Shown one piece after another: positions 45,762-57,943 of a stretch of DNA of 64,000 nt. Source of the DNA: Omphiscola glabra (lineage: Eukaryota; Mollusca; Gastropoda; Lymnaeidae); NCBI GenBank assembly GCA_964017045.1, contig OZ024794.1, positions 31,083,315-31,147,314 on the forward strand. The letters are read 5' to 3'. Numbering within the stretch: the first letter of the stretch is position 1; each line of letters starts with the position of its first letter. The translations under genes were made by a program, and so were the position numbers. The notes under the pieces are model-generated. The model was not told the DNA's origin and ran no database searches. It saw only the letters and a program-made list of their open reading frames with translations.

Positions 45762-46198
45762 ATGTGTGTGTGTATTTATATTGCTTTGGTTTGGCCAATC
45801 ACAATCAAAGGGTAATCACTACTATGCCTATAGCTCAACGAACATGATGCCATTTGTCGCTCGGTTTAGTTGAACGTACAGGTGTCCTTTAATCTGTCCA
45901 CTTTAGAGAGAACATCCAGGCCTTGCCAATTATGAAATTATATAATTATGTCTTATGAAATTGTGAATGGGGAAAGTGAGGAAATGATGGCGTAACCTAT
46001 CACGCCATATTTTCCTTCAGAATGATTGCTTTTAAATAGTTCAACAACAGTGCAGCCGTGTGTAGAGAATAATTCCATACATCTATATCTTTATTAATTC
46101 GCATATCTGTCATATACTTATATCCGTAAAGTTTGGTTTGTATCTGTATCCTTACTATAATCAAACACACGACTTGTCTCTAAGGGTCTCCGTTAATG
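45762..46198. other. No gene seen
   Basis: Unassigned spacer. Confidence 0.4.
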
Positions 46199-46206
46199 AA
46201 TTAGAC

Positions 46207-46400
46207 CAGCAGTTCTCAACCTGTGGGTTGCGACCCCTTTGGGGGTCGAATAACCTTTTCCCAGGGATCGCCCAAGACCATTGAAAAACACATATAACAG
46301 TTATGAAATAGCAACGAAAATAATTTTGTGGTTTGGGATCGCCACACAGCCTGAGGGACTCTATTAAAGGGTCAAGGCATTAGGAAGTTGAGAACCACTG
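46207..46400 (-). mobile_element. SPIN-like non-autonomous hAT, copy 2
   Basis: A 194-bp copy in reverse orientation to that at 44520, with a perfect 8-bp target duplication AATTAGAC at 46199-46206 and 46401-46408. Both termini are present (CAGCAGTTCTCAACCTG and GTTGAGAACCACTG). It shares with copy 1 the same internal deletion, joining CATAACTGT to ATATGTGTTTT, so both derive from one non-autonomous master. Confidence 0.9.
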
Positions 46401-46408
46401 AATTAGAC

Positions 46409-47062
46409 AGTGTTCAGATCACGTGATGTTCAATTGAGACTGCACATATAGGGCGAATGCATATGTGGAAATCAGAATGGATTAATGTATTGGCGCAGTG
46501 GGAGACCTGAAAGCTTCGATTTAACGTTGTGATCCCGCGACATTTTCTTTACAGCCATCTAATCTTAAACCCGAACAGAAGTCGCATGTAAATAGTTTTC
46601 TTTCAAACTACAGCAGGAGAAAATGGGAGAGGATACATGTATTTTAAATGAAATTAAATTTTTTAAAATAATAAATAAAACAAATTAATATAATATACTG
46701 ACATAAAAATGTCAGCACCAATGTCATTGGATTACTCAGGCATTGTTACGGTAAAATCTTGTGTGGTCAATGCCAATGATAAACCTCCTATTTTGTTCAG
46801 ACATACCTTTCTATTTTTGAACATTTGTTACTTTGCTGGAATGATTTAAGCCAATTAAGCTGAAGAAAATATTTAGCACTGAACCCATACATTACTATAC
46901 TCTATATCTATACCCCACAGAATTTTGAAACATCAATGCCAAATGCACGAGGTACAGTATACGTGTTTTGGAAATGCTTCTTTGTCTTGGACTTTCAAAT
47001 CAACTTTGCCCTGAAGAAATACTTGATCGGATGCTAACTGTAGATGCCAGACTTATAGTTTA
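46409..47062. other. No gene seen
   Basis: Unassigned spacer. Confidence 0.4.
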
Positions 47063-47270
47063 CGGTCTTTGCAGACTTTTAGTGTACGGTCTTGCAGATT
47101 TTTAGTGTACGGTCTTGCATATTTTTAGTGTACGGTCTTTGCAGACTTTTAGTGTACAGTCTTTGCAGACTTTTAGTGTAGTGTCTTTGCAGACTTTTAG
47201 TGTACGGTCTTTGCAGACTTTTAGTGTACGGTCTTTGCAGACTTTTAGTGTACCGTCTTATTGATTTGGT
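47063..47270. repeat. 23/24-bp minisatellite
   Basis: Nine copies of GACTTTTAGTGTACGGTCTT plus TGCA, with 23-bp variants lacking one T. Confidence 0.94.
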
Positions 47271-47730
47271 CGTGATAAGCCTATACAATGTGTACTTGGA
47301 AATTCATCTTTAAAAAAATAATTAAAATTTTTAATTAAAAAACAAAAACAAAAAAAGATTCGAGGAGATTGCAATTTTCGCCACAGTAAGGGATGAAAAT
47401 CACGTTATTTTCCTGATACTATCGCAGAACCTCTGAAGCTATTGATGCCTCCCATGCGGTTTAAGTTCGTTTGCTGCTGAGTCTTTGGGAAAGTCAGTTA
47501 GGAATCCTTGAAATAATACAGACAGTAACGTGTTCAGCTTGATAGGTAGGATGGATTTTTAGTCTCATGATGATACTCCAACACGTTCAGCTCATCATTA
47601 TACTATAGCCTTGGGTTGAAATAATGGAAAGCATGGCAGTTGACTACGTCGTCTACGTTATCACGGAATTAACGGTGGTTACAAAATAGAAAAAAAGAAA
47701 GGCGATACCGCGTCATTAAATACTAATACG
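47271..47730. other. No gene seen
   Basis: Unassigned spacer. Confidence 0.4.
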
Positions 47731-49223
47731 TTGTCATATGGGAACATGGGTGGTCGATGTCACCCCTTTGTAAGTCACATGACATATGTCATATGGGAAC
47801 ATGGGTGGTCGATTTCACCCATTTGTAAGTCACATGACATATGTCATATGGGAACATGGGTGGTTGATTTCACCCCTTTGTAAGTCACATGACATATGTC
47901 ATATGGGACATGGGTGGTCGATTTCACCCATTTGTAAGTCACATGACATATGTCATATGGGACGTGAGTGGTCGATTTCACCCCTTTGTAAGTCACATGA
48001 CATATGTCATATGGGACATGGGTGGTCGATTTCACCCCTTTGTAAGTCACATGACATATGTCATATGGGACATGGGTGGTCGATTTCACCCCTTTGTAAG
48101 TCACATGACATGTCATATGGGACATGGGTGGTCGATTTCACCCCTTTGTAAGTCACATGACATGTCATATGGGACATGGGTGGTCGATTTCACCCCTTTG
48201 TAAGTCACATGACATATGTCATATGGGACATGGGTGGTCGATTTCACCCCTTTGTAAGTCACATGAGATATGTCATATGGGACATGGGTGGTCGATTTCA
48301 CCCCTTTGTAAGTCACATGACATAGGAACATGGGTGGTCGATTTCCCCCCTTTGTAAGTCACATGACATATGTCATATGGGACATGGGTGGTCGATTTAA
48401 CCCCTTTGTAAGTCACATGACATATGTCATATGGGACATGGGTGGTCGATTTCACCCCTTTGTAAGTCACATGACATATGTCATATGGGACATGGGTGGT
48501 CGATTTCACCCCTTTGTAAGTCACATGACATATGTCATATGGGACATGGGTGGTCGATTTCACCCCTTTGTAAGTCACATGACATATGTCATATGGGACA
48601 TGGGTGGTCGATTTCCCCCCTTTGTAAGTCCCATGACATATAGGAACATAAGTGGTCGATTTCCCCCCTTTGTAAGTCCCATGACATATAGGAACATAAG
48701 TGGTCGATTTCCCCCCTTTGTAAGTCCCATGACATATGGAAACATGGGTGGTCGATTTCTCCCCTTTGTAAGTCCCATGACATATGGGAACATGGGTGGT
48801 CGATTTCCCCCCTTTGTAAGTCCCATGACATATGGGAACATGAGTGGTCGATTTCCACCCTTTGTAAGTCCCATGACATATAGGAACATGAGTAGTCGAT
48901 TTCCCCCCTTTGTAAGTCACATGACATATAGGAACATGGGTGGTCGATTTCCCCCCATTGCAAGTCACATGACATATAGGAACATGAGTGGTCGATTTCC
49001 ACCCGTTGTAAGTCCCATGACATATAGGAACATGGGTAGTCGATTTCCCCCCTTTGTAAGTCACATGACATATAGGAACATGGGTGGTCGATTTCCCCCC
49101 ATTGCAAGTCACATGACATATAGGAACATGGGTGGTCGATTTCCCCCTTTGTGAGTCACATGCCATATGGGCATTTTGGGAACATGGGTGGTCGATTCCC
49201 CCCTTTGTAGGTCCCATGACATA
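47731..49223. repeat. 54/48-bp minisatellite, about 1.5 kb, two subfamilies
   Basis: About 29 units. The left two-thirds have 54-bp units with ATGGGACATGGGTGGTCGAT, TTCACCCCTTTGTAAGTCAC and ATGACATATGTCAT. The last block is a perfect 14-bp palindrome. From about 48640 the units are 48 bp, with ATATAGGAACATG and TTTCCCCCCTTTG, and lack that palindrome. Two or three units have a 12-bp palindrome ATGACATGTCAT. Lengths divisible by three give open frames up to 314 codons on - and 274 on +. These are by-products. Confidence 0.96.
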
Positions 49224-49523
49224 ACAATGTCAGTGTGTACAAATGATCAGCCTCACGCGGCGTGGCAGATAAGTATTTTACTATTAAGTTTGGGGGGGGG
49301 GGGCTTGTAATAGACTGATACATTGTATCGATTCGAGACGGTGTTGATGGTGTGTATCTGTGCAAGGTTCGATTAGAGCCAATTTTCTCGATCATTTCCC
49401 TATAACTGTACGTTGATGGCCGCCATACAACATGAGAATGATATGTAATGTGCATTTTGGAAAGGAGAGACGCGCGCACCACCACAACTCTTGAACTTCT
49501 GTTACCTCAATGTCATCGGAATA
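49224..49523. other. No gene seen
   Basis: G run near 49292-49303. Otherwise unassigned. Confidence 0.4.
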
Positions 49524-49634
49524 GTTTGTTAATCGTCTATAGTGCAAGACGGTGGTCGGGTTTGTTAATCGTCTATAGTGCAAGACGGTGGTCGGGTTTG
49601 TTAATCGTCTATAGTGCAAGACGGTGGTCGGCAG
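49524..49634. repeat. 37-bp triplicate
   Basis: Three exact tandem copies of a 37-bp unit: GTTTGTTAATCGTCTATAGT and GCAAGACGGTGGTCGG. Confidence 0.96.
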
Positions 49635-52600
49635 CCAGCTACTTTAAAAGAATCGACGCGGATCTAGTACAGACATATACACACACTATCATATCATTTA
49701 CAACAATTTAGCGTCTGCCTGCATCCCGTTGAATAATTTCTTTCCAGATAAGCTCCCAAAAAGGTTTTGGACACTTACTATAAACTTTACGGTATTGTTA
49801 AATATCAAATGATGTTAAATCTTGAGCTGCAAGATATAGAATGTGTAGTTTTTGAAATAGTTAAGCTGTCACCAAACCCAGCGCTACTTTTTTGTACTAC
49901 TTTTAAAAGAAAATTGTTTTAAAAATTTTATATTTATATATATTTTTTGAAGCAATGTGCTAATTTTTAATAGACGGAACTATAACATACAACTGACTCG
50001 GGTAGCTTTTTAGCCCCGACAGTAAATCTATTTAAAAAAAAATTCAAACTCCCTCATCATAAAAAAAAATATAATAATTTAGTAAGTGCCATCATGCAGC
50101 CCCACTTATCGTGACGAAGGTATCTCCTTATATCATGACGAGAGTATCTCTTTACACCCTGATACTGATGAGGGTATCGCCTTACATACTGTCATTTCCA
50201 AGTGCATGTTTTGTTGTCTGGATATCTCTTTAATAATATGCCCCGAAGCTGTCTATGAGAGAGTTGTTCAGCTGTTGGTACAAACTCTCCTCACAACCGT
50301 TTAAAACTGCTCCCATCTCTGTCGGCCGCTGGTGCAACATCGCGGGGAGAGCACCACCACCGCCCAGAAATCGATTGTGTCCAGTTGTTACACATTACGT
50401 CCCTGGAGATAACGAGAGAAAATGGGCCTGATATTTTATGGGCTGCTGCTCCCGTTAGCGGAAGTTCCAAGATTTCATGGCCGGTGCCCCCGGTACCAGA
50501 CATTCACATCGCGCCAGCAAGGGAAAAGGTGGCCGATGGGATATTAGTGTGGGAGGGGAGGGATTTGGGATGGGGGTGTGGTGGGGTGTGGAGGTCTAAG
50601 CGCATGCGCTGTATGGGTTTGAATTTTGTGCGAAAAATGCAAAGTGGTTTCGAAATATTCCTTACGTCAGAATTTCCAACGATTTCACCTCTCTCTTTTT
50701 CTTTTTAAAATTGTGTTTATTAATAAACCGAACGGCTTGTTGCAAAAACGAGACCAATTAAAAAAATATAACTAATGAAATAATATAACTGATGAAATCT
50801 TAAAATAGTATTACCTGTATACCAACACTGGGTATGTAGGTAGGTGTATTAACCGGTGGTGCGCTGTCAATCAAACAATAACCGGTTCTGTAATTGCCGG
50901 TTAAAGAGGAAAAAAAACGCCAATGTATTTGTATATTTTTGTATTGTTTTTTTTTTAACAACCGGTTCGGGAGAATCTTCAAAATGTAACAACCGGTTTG
51001 CTAGTAATAACTGTATAGGCAGTGGAACAAGATATGTTTAACCTGGGTGGGGGGGGGGGAGACAGTACAATTACAATGTCGTTTCGGCTAAACGCCTTCT
51101 TCGGCGGGCAAGGCAAAACTAGAAACAACAGAAATAAATTGAAAGCTTAAACTTATGTCTTCGAAGATTCTGATCAAAATGTAGTTCTCAAACTCTCTCT
51201 GCTAGAAACGGAAGTAAAGTTTCTCAAAAACCAATATGTGCGCCCCACACAAGTCTGTGGTTAACTATAACCGTGGCGTACCGTGGCTCCGCGAGTAGTT
51301 ACACTGAAACAAGGTCTGACAGCGGCCTTGGCAGTACCGTACACTAGGACTTGCTGCGACAGGAACAGTACCCCTCATTAGAGGACATCTGAAGAGACGT
51401 TGGAGAGCAATTTGTGACGAGCACATGAGCTGCTGGTAACTGGATAGTCCTGTAACGGCCGCGCGTCGGGGGAGGGGGGATCCTGTAACGACCGCTTGTA
51501 AAAAAAAAGTGGGGTGGGAGTAATTACCGGGGCCTTGACTACGGTGAAGCCTGCCTTATGTCTATTTAGGCCTTTCAGTTTAAATTTGTCAGAGTCATTT
51601 GCTTAAACAGAACCGTGAAGACACTAGCGTATGGATATAGGTGTTGTGTTACCGATAGCAATTCTATGTTATAGTCTAAAGAAATGGCTGAATGCAGATA
51701 TCGAGTAGAGAACAATACCAAAAAAAAATGTGTACCATCCATGATAACCAAGTAGTCTGTAAGAGGCACGTAGCCAAGTGGAGTCAGTCCATGCCTCCCA
51801 ACCTTAATTAATGATATTTTAAAGGCGTACCAATTTATGCTGAAGACCTACATTTATTTTATTTTTTAAAATTTTAAATTTGCTGCAAAATTTAATATTG
51901 TTTCATATAAATTATAATTGCACTGTACAAAATTTCATATATACATACATACTCACATACTTTTTCCCAACTATACAAAAAAGGTTTGCCTATTTTTGAA
52001 TCGTGTATTATATGTTAAATGTGTGACAAAACAAAACGAATGGGGGAATGGCAACATATGGTTCTGTATCATCAGATATTTTGAGGCACGCCTCCTTCTT
52101 CTTATCATCATCATCGGATGTCCAGTTTCATGCAGAGGTTTCTCTCCTACTGCAAGAGGGAGCCCATTGTCCGTTCAATTACTCCTGCACGCGTATACAC
52201 GTGTGATGAGAAACAGCCGGCACTCGGGTTCGCGTGTCTTGTTTATTTTGATTAAAAAAATGGACAGGGTTGGGGGGGGGGGGGAGGGGAGAGTGTACCC
52301 GGCCTCTGATTGGTTGAAGACGTCCACGTGATGAGAGGCGGTAGAGAGATTTGCAGGGAGAGAGGCGATAGCTGGGATTGCTGATTGATGCTGTTTGTCA
52401 CGCATGGCATCCCCTTGCCTGGGGGGGGGCATCCCCTTGCCTGGTTTGCTCATCCCTCGCAGTGAGAGAAATAGCTCGGGGTGGGGGGGGGAAAGTACCC
52501 CGGGGGGTAGGGGGGTTGTTTGAGATAAAAACTTAAGTGGCTCAAATGATAATCGCTGTTTCGACGGGGTACTTCTGAGGCTGTGGAGTCATAATGGTTC

Positions 52601-53689
52601 ATGAATTAAACGCAAGTATTTGGTTTTCACTTTTGTTATTTTCCATTCATTTTTGCCGTGGTTTAATGTGATGTGCTGCTGCCAGCCTCGGCCTCTGGCA
52701 TTTCTTCGTAGAAGGTTGCAGAGAATACGTATACTAACTGTTTTCGTAGACACTGTGACACGTGTACATCGAATGCTGACGCTGTCTACACAATATCTCC
52801 TATAATTTAAATTAAATGTTCTCGCTTTCTAGATTTGATTCTTTTTTTCTTCGCCCTTCTCTTCTACCGGAGCTTTTAATTTAAATTCTGGATCTTGCAC
52901 CTCGGACTTATCGTTATAGAACCATCTTGTTGTGTGATGAAATGGACGGTTTCTGTAACAGTTCTTTATATTGGTGTGTGCAGTCCATTTTTTAAAAACG
53001 ATATTTGTTTGTGTAGTAAAGCACAGTCCTGCTAATCAATCTACTCGTTGGACCAAATCGACCAAAGTGCCTCAAACACACATACGTCATACGTAAAAGG
53101 AGAACCTCGTTTGTCACTAGTTGTCAAGTGGTTTTTTTTTTTTTTAATGCGGTATTTTCCTGACACGTGGTTTTTACAAACGATGTTGAAGGTAGGTTGA
53201 TGGTTTTTTTTCCACTAAAGTGCAAGTAAAATTGTGTTCACTGAAACAAATGCTCTCCCTCCATCTTTGTTGAGTTTACAAATGTATTTTAAAACCGCTG
53301 GCCGATAGGGTCACGGTGGGCGTTGCCGATAGGGTCAGGTGGGCGTTCCAGTCAACGAGTCAGCAAAGATCGGGATTTTATGTGGGGGGTATCCTCATTA
53401 TCTTTCACCTTGACATTGGACATTAGGGTTAAACTGATCTAGAGACAATGGAATCCTTACTCCCCCCACCCCCCCACCCCGGCTCTTTAGCGCGTGTGTG
53501 CGTAGCGTAAGTTATCAATCAATCGTTTTCACATATCAAAGGAACATTAAATTGAACCCGAAATCAATCATACATTTCTTAAGTGACTAAAGACCCAGTT
53601 TAGTGTTAAAATGTAGATATTTGTTTAAGATTAAGTGTGGTGGAAACTGATGGCTTTAAAACTGAACTAGTTTTAAAATTAACCCCCCT
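49635..53689. other. Possible intron DNA, no exon seen
   Basis: 50290-50530 is non-repetitive and relatively GC-rich and could be a regulatory element. G runs occur near 51047, 52270, 52425 and 52480. Near 51080, TCGTTTCGGCTAAACGCCTT resembles the antisense of a retroelement 3' end. No gene is supported. Confidence 0.4.
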
Positions 53690-53747
53690 CCTCCTCCTCC
53701 CCCCCTCCTCCTCCTCCCCCCCTCCTCCTCTCCCCCCCCCCCCCCCC
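53690..53747. repeat. CCT/C-rich simple repeat
   Basis: (CCT)n and poly(C) blocks in alternation, ending in a C run of 16. Confidence 0.9.
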
Positions 53748-54999
53748 GCAAATAAAAAACGCATTGTTATTCCTTTCTCTTATAGTAGCAGATTTCGGTT
53801 GGTACAAACCCTGGTGACGACACTTCAGTCGCTTTTAAATGGATCAATACACGCGCCTTTGAATAAACTCTGCTATTTTGTTTTCAATATATTATGCAGA
53901 TTAACGTTTCAGAACACCTTGTAAGACTGGATGGATTTTATGTGGTCTTTGAAATTTTTCGCCAAAGAAGATCTTAAATCACCAGTTGTTTCAAACCTTC
54001 CCACGTGCAGGGCTGTGCAAACCCCACCCCATAGAGAAATGTATGGACCACTCCAGTGAATGCGCGCTGTACGTTTAATTGCTGTCATAATGTGATGCAC
54101 GCGCCTGTCTCGAACTATAGGATCTCGTGCAACGTCGAGTGTCTGAAACAAAATGTCGTCCAACTGCACATGCACCCCTTACATACAGACCTCCTCCTCT
54201 CTTTTTTTTCGCCTAGCCCTGCTGTCGACGGCCTACTTTGGGCTAAAGGCATGGCGGTTTTTGGTGGGTGTTTTTTTTTTTACTACCCAAGAGGTAAAGT
54301 TCACCTTTACCAGTACGGACGGTTTGCAGTCGCGTCGTTTCCGGGCTACTCTATTATTCTGACCTGTTTTTTTTTCTCCCCCCTTCTCTTTTTCGCTGCG
54401 GTTTACTTGTGGCTTCGGATTGTCTGACCGTGGAAAATGTGGCAAACCGAGGCCCCGTTGAGGGCTCCTGGCGGGTTTTCTAGGGGTGGTATAAATCACT
54501 CCCTCGTAAAACATTCATTTCAGTTCCCTGGGAACGCCTACTTTTCATGGTTTCAAGCTGTTCTCCCCCCCCCCCCCACTACTTCAAACGGTCGATGCAG
54601 TCTGTGTAGCCCAACCGCCGATAATAATAATGGTGCCGATAATTGCTCGGGTGCACGGAGCTTTCAAGTAATGACAAGTTTCCCCACCAGGTCCTTGTTG
54701 GGGACCCCTCGACATGAGGCTAATTTTATGTGCATTACATTCATTCACGTTGTTCTCCTACTTAAAAAAAAAAGAAATGAAAAAACCTCATGACCACTAC
54801 AAATACAAAAAACTGTCCGGGAATAAGCATGCGTTTCAAAAAATGTAATTGTGGGGCGGGCGCTGGATGTTTCCATTTCAAGAACTAAATAATACATTTT
54901 ATAAACGACGTTCTTTGGGCGTCGGCTCCGCAGATTGATAAGAAACGTGGCTCTAATAATAACTCACGCTGTTGCCGTTTGATAAAGGCAGGGCAAGAT

Positions 55000-55001
<2 letters not shown>
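53748..55001. other. No gene seen
   Basis: Moderately GC-rich, non-repetitive sequence with poly(T) runs. No exon supported. Confidence 0.4.
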
Positions 55002-55030
<29 letters not shown>

Positions 55031-55071
55031 CGGAGAGAGAGAGACGGAGAGAGAGAGACGGAGAGAGAGAG
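55002..55071. repeat. (GA)n with GAGACG interruptions
   Basis: Pure GA for about 28 bp, followed by four GAGAGAGAGACG-type units. Confidence 0.95.
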
Positions 55072-56127
55072 CTTGAGGAGCGTCAGACAACGGGCCAACT
55101 TCCCGTTCTCTCCCAGCGGTCGGCATCCCCCCCGGCCCCATAATGGATATAGCCTTAGCTGATCCGATTAGCCCTCCATTACTTGTAATGCCCGGGCGCT
55201 TTTTGAGTATAAAATGGATTGACACGGGGGCCTGCTCTTCGCACATGTATTTTCACATTTATTGGACACTGTTGGCTGGATTGCTTTATTTCTAGGCGTG
55301 GTGGTCGAGGCGCTGATTGATTAAAAAAAAAAATAAAAAACTGCAAAAGTTAAATGTTTTATTTTTTTTTATATATTTAAATTTATAATTGAAAACTGAC
55401 GATCCATATATCGATTTGTGCATTCCTCATGCTATTACGTCACCACTGAGCACATAAAAAAAAAAGAACAAGAAATCCTCCGTTCTTATTTTACGTGCAA
55501 ACGGCTTGCTAGGCTAGACTCCTCCGAGGTTCTTTCTCTCTTTTTCTTTTCCCAGGGCTCCCCATCAAATACGTCGCTGGCCGACCGTTTGAAAAGGAAT
55601 CCGAGGCAGGGCCCCCCACGTGCAAACAAACCGAGCCAACGGTGAACCGTGGAGGAAGCCAAGCATTGTTACCGGGAGCCCCGTCTCCATTTCCATGCCA
55701 AACACCGCCGCGAGTTCGCGCTCCAGTAACCCCTTTCACGGTCTAGACCTATAACAGTTTCGTTGTGCGCCGGGTCTATCAATCAATCAAACCGTTACCC
55801 CAGTCGTTTGACGGCCCATAGGGGGTGGGAGCTCAGAATAGGCGGTCCGTGCTACAGGATTAACGTTGGCTGGGGAGTTGTTGTTTTTTCTCCTTCTTCT
55901 TCTTTCCCCCCATTGCAGGCCAGATAGAAAAAAAAAAAAAAAGGCTTGAGTGAGAGATTGAAAGGCCAAGTTGGCAGTGCGTTGCCGTGTTTGACAGTGC
56001 CGGCCTCTTACTTTAGCGGCACACAGATGGTGGGAAGTCATACCAAGAAGGAGAAAAAAAAAGGAAGAAAAGAAGTATTAAAAAAACAAAGTTTGTGGAT
56101 AGTATCCACGATATCACCCGCTCTACT
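55072..56127. other. GC-richer, non-repetitive DNA upstream of the PCGF exon
   Basis: 55080-55260 and 55540-55780 lack repeats and are CpG-containing. They are candidate conserved regulatory elements of the downstream Polycomb gene, but nothing in the sequence alone proves this. Confidence 0.35.
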
Positions 56128-56270
56128 TGAACGATCAGAGGCATGTTCTAGCCAGTACTGTGGTCGGAACTGTGGTGTCATGTTCTTTCCTGTACTGTGG
56201 TCGGAACCATGTTCTATCCGGCACTGTGTGGTGCATGCTCTATCCAGTGCTGTGGTCGTACAAGAGCGAG
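56128..56270. repeat. Degenerate about 28-bp tandem run
   Basis: About five diverged copies around TGTACTGTGGTCGGAACCAT and GTTCTATCC. Confidence 0.8.
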
Positions 56271-56346
56271 CTCGCTCAGATTTTCTTTAATGCAACACTA
56301 AACGTGAATTTAAAAAAATAATGCTGACGTTTTCTTCGGAAGAAGA

Positions 56347-56420
56347 GTGTCAAGACAGGGTCATCGTTGTCTGGACTAGCACTGTGTCAAGACAGGGTCA
56401 TCGTTGTCTGGACTAGTACT
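56347..56420. repeat. 37-bp tandem pair
   Basis: Two almost identical copies of a 37-bp segment beginning GTGTCAAGACAGGGTCATCG. Confidence 0.95.
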
Positions 56421-56740
56421 GACATGGGTTGAAACTGTGACGTGTTTCACTCATCAGAAGTCATCAGTCCACGAGTGAGTGGTGTAACTTGTAAATATGC
56501 TTAACGATGATCGTTGCTGTTTTGATAATGTTACTTAGTTACACATATTGTTTTGGCGATCTGACATCTAGAAAGAGTTAGGTAAGGATCCAAAATCATA
56601 GACTGGATTTCATGCCTAACTCTGGGAGTCTAAACCTGTATTTAGTATCGACCCTTGTTGGTAGTCTGGCTAAACCTGGCTATGATATTAAATTTTAGAA
56701 AACACTGTCTATTAAATATTAGTTAGTATTTAATTTAAAA

Positions 56741-56852
56741 AATAGTCTACTTCACCAATTTCAAGGATCCCTACAACATACCCAAAGTAAATTTTAAATA
56801 GTCTACTTCACCAATTTCAAGGATCCCTACAACATACCCAAAGTGTCTGCTA
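56741..56852. repeat. 56-bp tandem pair
   Basis: Two near-identical copies beginning AATAGTCTACTTCACCAATT, offset by 56 bp. Confidence 0.95.
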
Positions 56853-56947
56853 CCTATCTTACGCCGACCCCCATGTTAAAAAATCAGAGGTCTGGTGGCT
56901 ATTTTACGTTTATGGTAACTGTGACGTTATAAAGCCAATCACTCGGG

Positions 56948-57310
56948 ATCGATAGATACTGTTTGTCACTGAATACAACTTATATTATATACCAACAATA
57001 TGTTCAATAGATACTGTCTGTCAATGAATATTACTTAAATAACAGCAATATGATCAATAGATACTGTTTGTCACTGAATACAACTTATATACCAACAATA
57101 TGTTCAATAGATACTGTCTGTCAATGATTATTACTTAAATAAACAGCAATATGATCAATAGATACTGTTTGTCACTGAATACAACTTATATACCAACAAT
57201 ATGTTCAATATATACTGTCTGTCAATGTATATTACTTAAATAACAGCAATATGATCAATAGATGATGTTTTTCACTGAATACAACTTATATACCAACAAT
57301 ATGTTCGATA
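56948..57310. repeat. Roughly 100-bp tandem repeat of alternating half-units
   Basis: Three and a half copies. Each has a half with ATACTGTTTGTCACTGAATA plus CAACTTATATACC and a related half with ATACTGTCTGTCAATG plus TTACTTAAATAACAGC. The array ends 65 bp before the PCGF exon acceptor. Confidence 0.9.
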
Positions 57311-57375
57311 ACTCAAAAGTAGTTCACAATGTACAACATTTATAGCCAACACGGTGTCTCGTTTGTTTTCCACAG

Positions 57376-57501
57376 AACGTAAACTGGAGTCGACGGTCTC
57401 CAAGAGATTGCGCATCTCAGAGCTCAACCCCCATCTGTTGTGTGCTCTGTGTGGGGGCTATTTGATTGACGCCACTACAATCATCGAGTGCCTCCATGCT
57501 T
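57376..57501 (+). CDS. PCGF2/PCGF4 (Mel-18/BMI1)-type Polycomb RING exon
   Basis: A 126-bp internal exon with acceptor TTTTCCACAG before 57376 and donor GTAAGT at 57502-57507. Both borders are phase 1. It encodes [20 protein letters not shown] and then [21 protein letters not shown]. This is the start of the N-terminal C3HC4 RING finger: the first two Cys (C-x2-C), the third Cys after 12 residues, then C-x-H. Spacing matches BMI1. The [14 protein letters not shown] signature fits PCGF2/4 better than PCGF1, 3, 5 or 6. These proteins pair with RING1A/B in PRC1 to monoubiquitinate histone H2A in the nucleus. The rest of the RING and the RAWUL domain are not in the window. The leader before ISELNPHL differs from the short vertebrate N-terminus. 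Confidence 0.88.
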
Positions 57502-57943
57502 GTAAGTACATTTAGCCAGTGAGCGACAGCAGCGTGGGCGGGGATCCAACGGTGAACGGGAGTAGGGAGCGATGAAAGGGGGCCGTATAGTAGCCAATTT
57601 TAAATATGAACAATTAATGTCATCATGTAGAGATTGAGCGACCCCCACATTTCACCCCCATGTAGGGATTTGGCCTGCCTCACTACTTCCTTTCACTCAG
57701 ACCTAACTAATGTTTTTCTTTTCGATGCTTGGATTCCCAGCAGTTGTAAATCTTTTTCCCCACCCCTACAAATTTATGTAAATAGGGCAACGAGGTTTTG
57801 GATCGGGCGCGATTTTTGTTCTGACCTCTGGTTTAGTGGGTTTCCTTGCTTGTTGGGACATATCGGAAACCACTGTCTGAGTCCTGATAAGTTTTGGCTC
57901 GTCACAAGATTTAGGTGGACTTTCTATGGGCGCGGATTATCCG
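57502..57943. other. Start of the intron after the PCGF exon
   Basis: Begins with GTAAGTACAT. No further exon of the RING finger was found to the right edge, so this intron would be longer than 6.4 kb. Confidence 0.5.

Noticed and set aside
48273..49217. The longest open frame (314 codons, minus strand) and its 274-codon partner on plus
   Set aside because: Both are produced by a tandem repeat whose unit lengths are multiples of three. Frames on opposite strands cannot both be selected, and there is no promoter, splice or domain evidence.
51060..51130. Retroelement 3' end in antisense
   Set aside because: Only a short CGTTTCGGCTAAACGCCTTC-type phrase is visible. I could not extend it to any ORF or tail.
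52100..52180. Possible LINE tail with (CAT)n
   Set aside because: The tail-like TCATCATCATCGG is too short and no RT motif could be read next to it.
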